From positions 1 to 53,139 of the forward strand of contig CACWJS010000052.1 in the NCBI GenBank assembly GCA_902761275.1: a stretch of 53,139 bases of DNA, given 5' to 3'. The position numbers were made by a program, and so were the translations under genes. The DNA comes from an uncultured bacterium. GTDB lineage: Bacteria > Verrucomicrobiota > Kiritimatiellia > RFP12 > UBA1067. A model generated the notes under the pieces. It was not told where the DNA came from, searched no databases, and worked only from the letters and a program-made list of their open reading frames with translations. How positions within the stretch are numbered: position 1 is the first letter of the stretch; each line of letters opens with the position of its first letter. Positions 7,757 to 14,297 of this stretch are shown here, in pieces.

Positions 7757-7801
7757 AGATGTCCTCCAAACCGCTTCCATACAGGAGCTGAATAATATTC
7801 T

Positions 7802-8014
7802 GGAGCCAACAGGGTCAGACCTGATTGCCACAGTAAATTGCCACAGTAGGTTTTCCTTGTCATAGCGGCGCGACCCTTTCGATTCGCAGCTTGCCCCCTT
7901 CCTGATCAAGCGCTGGCACCGATCTGGAAGATTTATCCTGCAACGTCTCATGCCGAACAGTATATCACAAACTCCCGCTACTGTGGTAATTTACTGTGGT
8001 AACCCTGTAGCCCC
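7802..8014. mobile_element. MITE-like element, copy B (213 bp)
   Basis: Direct repeat of 5460-5704. It shares the left boundary GGAGCCAACAGGGTCAGAC and right boundary AGCCCC, with two internal deletions of about 22 and 10 bp. Left inverted repeat at 7811-7849; right one truncated at 7978-8004. Like copy A it carries TGATATACT (7959-7967) on the minus strand and lies just upstream of a minus-strand gene. Confidence 0.75.
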
Positions 8015-8027
8015 TTGGAACAGCATT

Positions 8028-8036
8028 ATTATACCA
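8028..8036 (-). promoter_or_regulatory. Extended -10 box (TGGTATAAT)
   Basis: Perfect box just outside MITE copy B, reading left through the MITE towards the lipoprotein gene (start 7756). No nearer start codon with gene-like features follows it. Confidence 0.5.
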
Positions 8037-8205
8037 AAAACCGCTCAGGACAGAGTGGTGAATTTTGAACGCCGCCAAGATGGCGACGCTCCCAGTTAGT
8101 GAACTGCGTAAACGCGGCGATTTTGCCGCAGACAAGGTTAAGCGAGCCGATGGAACATTGGCGAGCGCAGATGCTACGAAGAAAAACGCGCCATAGCGAA
8201 AGGTC

Positions 8206-8403
8206 GGGCTAACGGCGTATGTGTGAGGAGCAAGCGCAGGGGAACGGCGCGACGACAGTTCGCGTGATGCGCCATCGGACGCAAGCGAGACGAGGAGGCG
8301 GTATTCCGCCGACGAAGTATCGCGCTGCGGACGATGGATGCAGCGCGCGGAAGGAGTCGCGCTTTTCCCCGAAGGGAGCGACGAACACATGCGCCGTTAG
8401 CCC
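8206..8403. repeat. Inverted repeat, 19-bp arms 160 bp apart
   Basis: 8206-8224 and 8385-8403 are inverted copies with one mismatch in 19. The enclosed sequence contains several shorter perfect hairpins. Confidence 0.7.
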
Positions 8404-8422
8404 AGCTCCCGAGAGTGCCATG

Positions 8423-8587
8423 CGCGGCTTTGTTTCGGGCCGAAGCCGGGCGGAACCTTCGAGAGCGAGACGATTACGGCAGGACTCGCCCCCGACGGCG
8501 TATATGTATACGCCGAGTGGGGCGAAGGACGCCGGAATCGGCCGCTCTCGCAAGGCGAGCACGGTTGCCCGAAACAAAGCCGCACGA
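8423..8587. repeat. Long imperfect palindrome, about 80-bp arms
   Basis: The centre is CGGCGTATA-TG-TATACGCCG (8496-8515). Outward from it the arms still pair as CGCCCC/GGGGCG (8487-8492, 8519-8524), a CGAGAGCG block, and finally GCGGCTTTGTTTCGGGC near 8425 against its complement at 8568-8585. The outer right arm (8554-8585) is identical, inverted, to 4720-4751. Confidence 0.75.
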
Positions 8588-8621
8588 TGTCAGGCAGACC
8601 CGCACAAAGCACAACTGCGGA

Positions 8622-9173
8622 CTACTCGCCAAGACGCCAGACGCAGATGCGCGTGCGACCGTAGGAGCGGTCGCGAATAAGCTCCCAGCGCGGCGCATCT
8701 GCCGCAGACTGCACCGCCGTCATCTCGGCGGCGAAAAGCCCACCTGGTCGGACTACTCCGCGAGAGACAAGAGTCTCGAGGACAGACGCATACCCCTTCT
8801 CCTCGCCGAGCGCATACGGCGGGTCGGCATACACGACGGAAAAGCCGGGGCCGGAGTAGGCGGCGATCCAACGATAAACGTCGGCAAGGACACAATTGGC
8901 GGTCGTGACACGCAAGGTGGAAAGGTTTTCCTTCAAGACTGCCATGTGGCGACGGTCTTGCTCGACGAATGTCGCGGACTTAGCGCCACGAGAGAGCGCC
9001 TCTATGCCAACCGCGCCAGAGCCCGCAAAGAGATCGAGAAAATCGGCCCCCGGAACTTCGCACTGGATGATATTGAAAAGCGCCTGCCTCACGCGGTCCT
9101 GCGTCGGGCGAACGGCGTCCGTTTTCGGAACCTTCAAAATCCGCCCGCAGAACTCGCCGCCAGTTACCCTCAT
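8622..9173 (-). CDS. rsmD: 16S rRNA (guanine966-N2)-methyltransferase RsmD
   Basis: SAM-dependent methyltransferase that modifies G966 of 16S rRNA. The 183-aa protein begins MRVTGGEFCGRILKVP, has VRPTQDRVRQALFNII (family block), the SAM motif DLFAGSGAVGIEALSRGA and the catalytic DPPY motif. The ATG at 9173 overlaps the queD stop as ATGA, which fixes the start and indicates translational coupling. It is the last gene of ybgC-queD-rsmD. The final 17 coding bases recur at 3142-3158. Confidence 0.94.
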   Translation of the reverse strand: MRVTGGEFCGRILKVPKTDAVRPTQDRVRQALFNIIQCEVPGADFLDLFAGSGAVGIEALSRGAKSATFVEQDRRHMAVLKENLSTLRVTTANCVLADVYRWIAAYSGPGFSVVYADPPYALGEEKGYASVLETLVSRGVVRPGGLFAAEMTAVQSAADAPRWELIRDRSYGRTRICVWRLGE

Positions 9174-9601
9174 GCCTGCCTGCACTCCGCGCAGCTGTCG
9201 GCAGTCTCCCAAACCTTCACGGCGTAAAGCCCGGGAATCCGCGACTTGAGCTCGCCGAAGAAAAGCTTCGCAAGGTTCTCGGCAGTGGAGCGGAAAGGAA
9301 TCGCCGCCGTGCGCATGCCGTACCGCTCGACGACGGCGGCAATCTCGCGCTCGCCCTCGCTCTCGGTGTTGTAGATGAACGCGTGGTCGAAGCGATCGCA
9401 GACGACTTCAGAGGCAATCTTCTTGAGGTCCTTGAAGTCGATCACCATGTCCTTAGTGTCGTCTGCGGACTGCGCGACCGTGACGTCAACGCGATAGGTG
9501 TGGCCGTGCAGGTTCTTGCAAAGCCCCTCGTGGTTCGTAAGCACGTGCGCGGCGTCAAACTTTATCGTCTTCGTCGCTGTTGTCATGACGGCGTCTTTCA
9601 T
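9170..9601 (-). CDS. queD: 6-carboxytetrahydropterin synthase-like protein (QueD/PTPS family)
   Basis: T-fold enzyme of 143 aa. QueD converts 7,8-dihydroneopterin triphosphate to 6-carboxytetrahydropterin in queuosine/preQ1 synthesis; related PTPS enzymes act in other pterin pathways. Zinc-binding histidines are visible in FDAAH and LHGHTY, the catalytic cysteine in C-x3-HGH (CKNLHGH), the DRFDHAF block, and the terminal VWET glutamate that holds the pterin. CAEC near the C-terminus is not a standard feature. The ATG at 9601 lies 2 bp after the ybgC stop; a second ATG five codons on is possible. queA elsewhere in the window supports a queuosine pathway in this organism. Confidence 0.88.
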   Translation of the reverse strand: MKDAVMTTATKTIKFDAAHVLTNHEGLCKNLHGHTYRVDVTVAQSADDTKDMVIDFKDLKKIASEVVCDRFDHAFIYNTESEGEREIAAVVERYGMRTAAIPFRSTAENLAKLFFGELKSRIPGLYAVKVWETADSCAECRQA

Positions 9602-9603
9602 TT

Positions 9604-10011
9604 CTAGTCGCCCTCCGCAATCATCGCCAGAAACCGCTCAGGCGGCGGGCATGGACGAAAGGTCTTCAAGTCGATGAAGGCGTGGCGCGTGTAGCCCGAG
9701 ACGAGAATGCCTTCCTCGCCCTTGCGGCGAACCTCGCAGGCAATCTCGATCCTGACGCCCTTCTGCGCCCTGACCCACGCGGTGACTTCGAGAAGGTCGT
9801 CGTAGCGCGCGCTGGAGCGGTAGTCGCACTCCGCGTGCGTCACGGGAAGCCCCCAGCCCTCAAGCTCGCACTCTTTGTAGGTATAGCCCATCGCGCGCAT
9901 AAGCTCGTTCCTCGCACGCTCGAACAGCGTGAGGTAGTTGCCGTAGTAGACGACGCCCATCTGGTCGGTGTCGGCGTAGGGAACGCGATACTCTATTGTG
10001 ACCTTTTTCAT
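9604..10011 (-). CDS. ybgC: YbgC/4HBT-family acyl-CoA thioesterase
   Basis: Hotdog-fold thioesterase of 135 aa. The N-terminal block YADTDQMGVVYYGNYL contains the catalytic aspartate and the H/N-containing loop of the 4-hydroxybenzoyl-CoA thioesterase family. Substrate is not predictable; E. coli YbgC associates with the Tol-Pal system and acts on short acyl-CoAs or acyl-ACP. The ATG at 10011 (MKKVTIEYR) is chosen because the next upstream ATG (10020) lies inside the -10 box. There are only 7 nt between that box and the ATG and no ribosome site, so the message is predicted leaderless. First gene of ybgC-queD-rsmD. Confidence 0.9.
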   Translation of the reverse strand: MKKVTIEYRVPYADTDQMGVVYYGNYLTLFERARNELMRAMGYTYKECELEGWGLPVTHAECDYRSSARYDDLLEVTAWVRAQKGVRIEIACEVRRKGEEGILVSGYTRHAFIDLKTFRPCPPPERFLAMIAEGD

Positions 10012-10018
10012 CCCCGGC

Positions 10019-10027
10019 ATTATACCA
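10019..10027 (-). promoter_or_regulatory. Extended -10 box (TGGTATAAT), leaderless arrangement
   Basis: Perfect box; 7 nt (GCCGGGG) separate it from the ybgC ATG at 10011, placing the expected transcription start on the A of the ATG. Confidence 0.75.
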
Positions 10028-10047
10028 AATTTCAGGGATCGCCGGGG

Positions 10048-11115
10048 CTATGCGAGGCGGCGCGACGCGAACATCGAAAGCGACACGGCGAGAAAGACGA
10101 GAACTGCACCGCCGAAGAGGAACGCGGCGAAATGCTCGTCCCAACGGTCGTAGGCATCGGCGTCAAGCTTCGTCGTCTCGAGCTGGTCAATCTCCGCGAG
10201 CGCCTTCTCGAGCGAGTCGCGGTCATTGACCGGGAAGTACATCGCGCCTGTCTCGGCGGCGATTCCCTTGAGCTGTCGCTCGTCGAAAGTCATGCGGTCG
10301 GCAACTACACCATAACGGCCGTAGCCATCGCGCACGAGGCGCGGCGTGCGGCGCAGCGCCGTGCCGATGCCGATGCAATAGACCTTGACACCCATCTTCG
10401 CCGCAGTCGCCGCAGCGTCCTTCGGCTCGACGACGCCGGTGTTGGAGACGCCATCGGAAAGGAGAATCACTATCTTCGACTTGGGCTTCGCGTCCTTGAG
10501 TCGCAAAAGCGCCGTCGCGAGGCCGTCACCAATCGCGGTGTTCGCCTCGTCTTCTCCGCCGATTGCATTGCCCTGCGCGTCGAAGACGGTCGAGGGAATC
10601 TCGACGCCCTTGAGCGCATGAAGCAGCATCTCGTGATCCATCGTAAGCGGCGCGACGGTCGTAGCGTAGGTGCCGAACGAGACAAGGCCGATCAAGTCGT
10701 CAGGACGCTTCTCAACGAACTCGGCGAAAAGGCGCTTCACGACTGAAAGACGCGTCCACTCCTCGAGCTTCTTCGAGGGGTTCCTGAAGTCAGTGCCAGA
10801 CGGCGCGAGGTCGAGCGCGTCCATAGATCCAGAGACGTCGACGGTCATCGCAATTGCAATCGCGTCGATAGACTTCTTGTCGTGCGCCAGGGGAGTGCGA
10901 GGACGCGCGGCGGCGACGATGAGCAAAGCGAGCCCCGCGAGGAGGATAAACGGCGTGAGCGACGCGAGCTTCGCGCGCCAACCCGCCGTCTTTGCGGGCA
11001 GGCGAGAGGTCGCGGAAAACCTTATTCCCGACCGCCGTCCGCGCCGCAACAGCCGCCACGCAGCAATGCCAAGCGGCAATAGAAGAAGCAACATCCATGG
11101 AGTAGCAAAAGTCAT
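10048..11115 (-). CDS. VWA-domain membrane protein (BatA-like)
   Basis: Protein of 355 aa with two N-terminal membrane segments (about residues 5-20 and 53-72), a von Willebrand factor A domain with an intact MIDAS (DVSGSMD, then T and D positions in the following loops) and a C-terminal membrane segment (about 327-350). This topology matches BatA-type proteins of MoxR/DUF58/VWA operons, thought to act with the MoxR ATPase in envelope integrity or metal-dependent complex maturation; precise role unknown. The ATG at 11115 overlaps the stop of the upstream gene as ATGA. Last gene of dnaG-moxR-DUF58-BatD-like-VWA. Confidence 0.88.
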   Translation of the reverse strand: MTFATPWMLLLLLPLGIAAWRLLRRGRRSGIRFSATSRLPAKTAGWRAKLASLTPFILLAGLALLIVAAARPRTPLAHDKKSIDAIAIAMTVDVSGSMDALDLAPSGTDFRNPSKKLEEWTRLSVVKRLFAEFVEKRPDDLIGLVSFGTYATTVAPLTMDHEMLLHALKGVEIPSTVFDAQGNAIGGEDEANTAIGDGLATALLRLKDAKPKSKIVILLSDGVSNTGVVEPKDAAATAAKMGVKVYCIGIGTALRRTPRLVRDGYGRYGVVADRMTFDERQLKGIAAETGAMYFPVNDRDSLEKALAEIDQLETTKLDADAYDRWDEHFAAFLFGGAVLVFLAVSLSMFASRRLA

Positions 11116-12050
11116 AGTCGCTCCTCGGTACGCTGTTCCACGGTGTTCGCGGAATCGCCTTTAAGATAGACGCGCGCGGATTCGGTCGCGGAGTCTGCCA
11201 TTTCCGGAGTCGCCTGCACGCCGGCGAACTTCACCATGTCGGCAGACTCGAGAAACGCCCTGAGCCCCTCAACGTTCGAGCACTCGCCGAGGCGGCTTCC
11301 CGCGAGTTCGCCGAGGAATTCCTCCGTCGTGAGGTGCGGAGCGCGGATGCCGTACTTGCGCTGGACATAGCGGCGGACGACCATCGTGAGCTCCACGTAG
11401 AAGTCCTTGTAGCGCCCGCGCCCAGGAAGCCCCTTCTTGAGAAGACGGTCAAGCTCAACCCACGCGCGTTCGATCGGGCTCATCCTGTGTTCCTTGATGC
11501 GCCGCGCGAGATAGCGAAGCAGGAACCACACGGCCGCAACCACGGCGACGACAGCGAAAAGTGCGAGCGCGCACCAGCCGACGAGTTTCCACGAAAGCGG
11601 CGGCAGGTCCTTCTGCGGGTCGGCCTCCATATCGCCAGTCACAGTCTCGCGGGCTGGGGGGTTCTCGAAATAGATAGGCCCTGCGACAAACGAAAGCGAG
11701 CCCTCGTCGGCCGCAGTAGAGAGAAGCCGAGGCGAGGCGGTCACGGCAAACGGCGCAATTTTGTAGACGTCGGCGCAGGGCTCTGGAACGAGCTTCCAGT
11801 TGACGGTCTCGACGAGAGAGCCGTCCGCGTTCTTCACTGGCTTACCGGCAAAGTCCTCGGCGAGCGAAAAGCCGCGCACGCGGTCGCGGAGATCGGGAAC
11901 TGACGCCTTGACGTCCTTCGGCGTCTTCATCGTCACCGTAAGAAAGACGCTCCGCCCCGGATCGATCTGCGTGCGGTCGGCATCGACCTTGAGGTCGATC
12001 CCGTTCCGGCTCATCTCCAGAACCGTCACTGCTATAAGGACTGAAATCAT
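11112..12050 (-). CDS. BatD/DUF4381-like membrane protein
   Basis: Protein of 312 aa with a short N-terminal hydrophobic segment (residues 1-12), an exported beta-rich region (RSVFLTVTMKTP suggests an Ig-like fold), a single strong membrane segment near residues 152-180 and a cytoplasmic tail with PIERAWVELDRLLKKG and YYVELT..RRYVQRKYGI-like sequence that matches DUF4381 proteins. Such proteins sit between DUF58 and VWA genes in MoxR operons, as here. It overlaps the VWA gene by 4 bp. The spacer upstream (12051-12143) is filled by an octamer-like repeat. Confidence 0.75.
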   Translation of the reverse strand: MISVLIAVTVLEMSRNGIDLKVDADRTQIDPGRSVFLTVTMKTPKDVKASVPDLRDRVRGFSLAEDFAGKPVKNADGSLVETVNWKLVPEPCADVYKIAPFAVTASPRLLSTAADEGSLSFVAGPIYFENPPARETVTGDMEADPQKDLPPLSWKLVGWCALALFAVVAVVAAVWFLLRYLARRIKEHRMSPIERAWVELDRLLKKGLPGRGRYKDFYVELTMVVRRYVQRKYGIRAPHLTTEEFLGELAGSRLGECSNVEGLRAFLESADMVKFAGVQATPEMADSATESARVYLKGDSANTVEQRTEERL

Positions 12051-12062
12051 AAGCAGAATCCC

Positions 12063-12137
12063 AACTTTAAACTTTCAACCTCAAACTTTCAACTTTACAC
12101 TTTACACTTCAAACTTCAAACTTTAAACTTCAAACTC
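12063..12137. repeat. ACTTTCAA-type short tandem repeat tract
   Basis: About 75 bp of imperfect 7/8-mers (AACTTTCA, AACTTCAA, TTTACACT). This is the reverse orientation of the GTTGAAA(A/G) tracts at 14238-14297, 14806-14837 and 18752-18793. It fills the spacer between the DUF58 and BatD-like genes. Confidence 0.75.
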
Positions 12138-12143
12138 CACTCC

Positions 12144-13139
12144 CTACCTTTTCCTTGCGCGTCGCTTGAAAAGAGCGCGGACGCCGTCGATGTACGGCTT
12201 GTCCGTCGCGATGTCGAGGGTGTCTATCCCAGTCTTGCGGAAGAACTTCGTCAGCTCCTCGCGGTCGCTTTCCGCCTTTGCCGCGAACGCCTTCCTGACC
12301 TTCGCGCTCGAAGTGTCGACGAGCATAAGCTCACCGGTCTCGGAATCCTCGAGCTCGACGAGCCCGACGTCGGGAAGTTCGCCTTCGGCTGGATCTGACA
12401 CCGGCACGCAGATCATGTCGTGGTGACGCGCCGTCGCGCGCAAAAGCCGCTCCAAGCTCGCCCCCGTTCCTCGATTCCCGTTCCCCGTTCCCTCGGCACT
12501 CGCTTCGCTCGGCGTGTTTGCTTCCCCATGGGTCGCAAACCCCCGCAAGGGGCGGTTACGTTCCCCATTCCCCGTGATAAAATCACTCACGAGAAAGACG
12601 ACTGCGCGGCGCTTCTGCACGCCGTTCAGGAACTTCAGGACTCCCTCGACATCCGTGCCGCCCTTCGCCTCGTCCTCTGCGGCGAGCACTTCGCGCACGA
12701 GCCGCATCACGGAGTCGCGGCCCTTGCGCGGCGGGATGTACTTGACGATCTTGTCGGAGAAGAGGACAAGCCCGATCTTGTCCTGGTTGCGTATCGCTGT
12801 GAGCGCTAGAAGCGCCGTCACCTCGGCGGCAAGCTCCATCTTGGAGCGCGAGCGCGAGCCGTAGCTCTGCGAGCCAGAGACGTCGACGAGGAAGAGAATC
12901 GTGAGTTCGCGTTCCTCGGAGTAGCGCTTGATGTAGGGAACGCCCGTTCTCGCAGTGACGTTCCAGTCGATTGTCCTGACATCGTCGCCCGCGATATAGG
13001 GCCTGACTTCGTCGAACTCGACTCCCTGGCCCTTGAACGTGGAGTGATAGTCGCCGGCCAGCTGGTCGTCGATGAGCCGATTGGTGAGGATCCGTATCTT
13101 CCCCACCTTCGCCATCAATTCCTTTACGTCAGTCGCCAT
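12144..13139 (-). CDS. DUF58-domain protein with an internal repeat insertion
   Basis: Protein of 331 aa, usual partner of MoxR ATPases. The DUF58 signature G-x-EFDEVRPYIAGDDVRTIDWN-type block spans about residues 40-62, followed by a VWA-like region with FLVDVSGSQSYGS. After VFLVSDFITG the chain contains about 35 residues of low-complexity sequence (RNRPLRGFATHGEANTPSEA and onward) encoded by the 68-bp repeat at 12492-12559 and flanking GGGAACGG-like units; family homology resumes at LERLLRATARHHDMICVPVSDP. The insertion is in frame and probably forms a surface loop. The ATG at 13139 is the normal family start; an upstream in-frame ATG reads through repeat DNA. Confidence 0.9.
   Translation of the reverse strand: MATDVKELMAKVGKIRILTNRLIDDQLAGDYHSTFKGQGVEFDEVRPYIAGDDVRTIDWNVTARTGVPYIKRYSEERELTILFLVDVSGSQSYGSRSRSKMELAAEVTALLALTAIRNQDKIGLVLFSDKIVKYIPPRKGRDSVMRLVREVLAAEDEAKGGTDVEGVLKFLNGVQKRRAVVFLVSDFITGNGERNRPLRGFATHGEANTPSEASAEGTGNGNRGTGASLERLLRATARHHDMICVPVSDPAEGELPDVGLVELEDSETGELMLVDTSSAKVRKAFAAKAESDREELTKFFRKTGIDTLDIATDKPYIDGVRALFKRRARKR
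12492..12559. repeat. 68-bp intragenic repeat, copy 1 (in the DUF58 gene)
   Basis: 66 of 68 bases match 41196-41263 inside the SNF2 helicase gene, in the same plus-strand orientation. It contains a CCCC-GCAA-GGGG mini-hairpin and a CGAGCGAAGCGAG segment. The open reading frame is preserved. Confidence 0.9.
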
Positions 13140-13157
13140 TTTATAAATCTCATTGTT

Positions 13158-13251
13158 TTTTGCCACAATGAACACAAAGATCACAAAGAATTTCACACAG
13201 CCAATTTTCGACCGCTAACCTATGTGTACTTTGCGTTCTTTGCGGCTAAAA
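13158..13251. repeat. CACAAAG-type inverted repeat in the moxR-DUF58 spacer
   Basis: 13158-13179 (TTTTGCCACAATGAACACAAAG is the left arm, written here only in part: GCCACAATGAACACAAAG) pairs imperfectly with 13229-13251 (CTTTGCGTTCTTTGCGGC). The arms enclose about 50 bp. No gene lies in this 115-bp spacer. Confidence 0.6.
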
Positions 13252-13254
13252 TAC

Positions 13255-14217
13255 TCACGGCACTGGAACAACACTAAGTATCTTGTCGATGATCTTGTCG
13301 CTCGTCACGTTCTCCGCCTCGGCCTCGTAGGTGAGGAGGATGCGGTGGCGAAGGACGTCGTGCACGACTTCCTTCACATCCTGCGGCGTCGCGTAGGCGC
13401 GACCGTGCATAAGCGCGTTGCCGCGGGCGGCGAGGTTCAGGGCGAGCGTCGCGCGGGGCGAAGCGCCATTCTGGATCATCGCGTCGGTCTCGCGCGTCTT
13501 GAATACGATCTCGAGGATGTAGTCGCCAACCTTCTCGTCGCAGTAGACGTCGTTCAGCGCGGCGCGAAGCGTCTCGATGTCGCCAGGAGCGCAAACCGTC
13601 TTCGCCTCGGGCTTCTCGGCAGTCTCGGCAAAGCGCTGCATAATGCGACGCTCGTCGGCCTTAGTCGGCGGCTCAACGAGGCACTTGAACATAAAGCGGT
13701 CGACCTGCGCCTCGGGGAGCGGGTACGTGCCTTCCTGCTCAATCGGGTTCTGCGTCGCGAGAACGAGGAACGGCTTGGGGAGCGCGTATGTCTCATCGCC
13801 AATCGTCACCTGGCGCTCCTGCATCGCCTCGAGAAGCGCAGACTGCACCTTCGCCGGCGCGCGGTTGATTTCGTCTGCGAGCAGGAGGTTAGTGAACACA
13901 GGCCCCTTCTTCGGCGTGAACTCGCCAGTCTTCGGAGAGTAGACGAGCGTACCGACGACGTCGGCGGGAAGAAGGTCTGGCGTGAATGAGATGCGCCTAA
14001 ACTCGAGCCCGAGCGCCTTGGCGAGAGTGTTGCACGAAAGCGTCTTCGCGAGGCCGGGAACGCCCTCGAGGAGGATGTGCCCATCCGTTATCATTGCGAG
14101 GACGAGTCGGTCGACGAGCTTCTCCTGCCCGACGATGACCTTGCCCACCTCTTCGCGTATCTTCGCCACGAGCTCCTTCTGCGCGGCGATCCTGTTCGTT
14201 GCTTCCTTCAGGTCCAT
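13255..14217 (-). CDS. MoxR-family AAA+ ATPase
   Basis: Chaperone-like ATPase of 320 aa. Walker A is GVPGLAKT, Walker B LLLADEINRAP, followed by the MoxR block VQSALLEAMQERQVTIG and ATQNPIEQEGTYPLPEAQVDRF with sensor and arginine-finger positions. MoxR proteins act with DUF58 and VWA proteins, encoded directly downstream. The ATG at 14217 (MDLKEATN) has AAGGAG upstream; the open frame extends further only by translating the GTTGAAAA repeat tract, so that extension is not real. Confidence 0.95.
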   Translation of the reverse strand: MDLKEATNRIAAQKELVAKIREEVGKVIVGQEKLVDRLVLAMITDGHILLEGVPGLAKTLSCNTLAKALGLEFRRISFTPDLLPADVVGTLVYSPKTGEFTPKKGPVFTNLLLADEINRAPAKVQSALLEAMQERQVTIGDETYALPKPFLVLATQNPIEQEGTYPLPEAQVDRFMFKCLVEPPTKADERRIMQRFAETAEKPEAKTVCAPGDIETLRAALNDVYCDEKVGDYILEIVFKTRETDAMIQNGASPRATLALNLAARGNALMHGRAYATPQDVKEVVHDVLRHRILLTYEAEAENVTSDKIIDKILSVVPVP

Positions 14218-14237
14218 TTTATTTCTCCTTGTGGTGT

Positions 14238-14297
14238 GAAAGTTGAAAAGTTGAAAGGTTGAAAAGTTGAAAAGTTGAATAGTTGAAAGGTTAAAGG
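14238..14297. repeat. GTTGAAA(A/G) octamer tract between dnaG and moxR
   Basis: Seven or more imperfect octamers fill the spacer up to the dnaG stop codon. The same units occur inside dnaG and in the ruvC-J protein spacer. Confidence 0.85.

Larger units (their letters stand above)
8041..8621. other. 580-bp palindrome-rich stretch without a gene
   Basis: Short open frames exist on both strands, but none shows a domain, ribosome site or consistent codon use. What is present is inverted structure: a 19-bp pair with one mismatch (8206-8224 with 8385-8403), GCGGC/GCCGC and GGCGG/CCGCC hairpins, GCGCTGC/GCAGCGC arms, and the long palindrome at 8423-8587. It may be a structured RNA, a cluster of REP-like elements, or decayed mobile DNA. 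Confidence 0.6.

Noticed and set aside
8219-8680. Open frames in the palindrome-rich block at 8.0-8.6 kb
   Set aside because: No domain or ribosome site. The translation shares a short ASTVARNKAA string with the RAYT tail only because both cross the same 32-bp DNA repeat.
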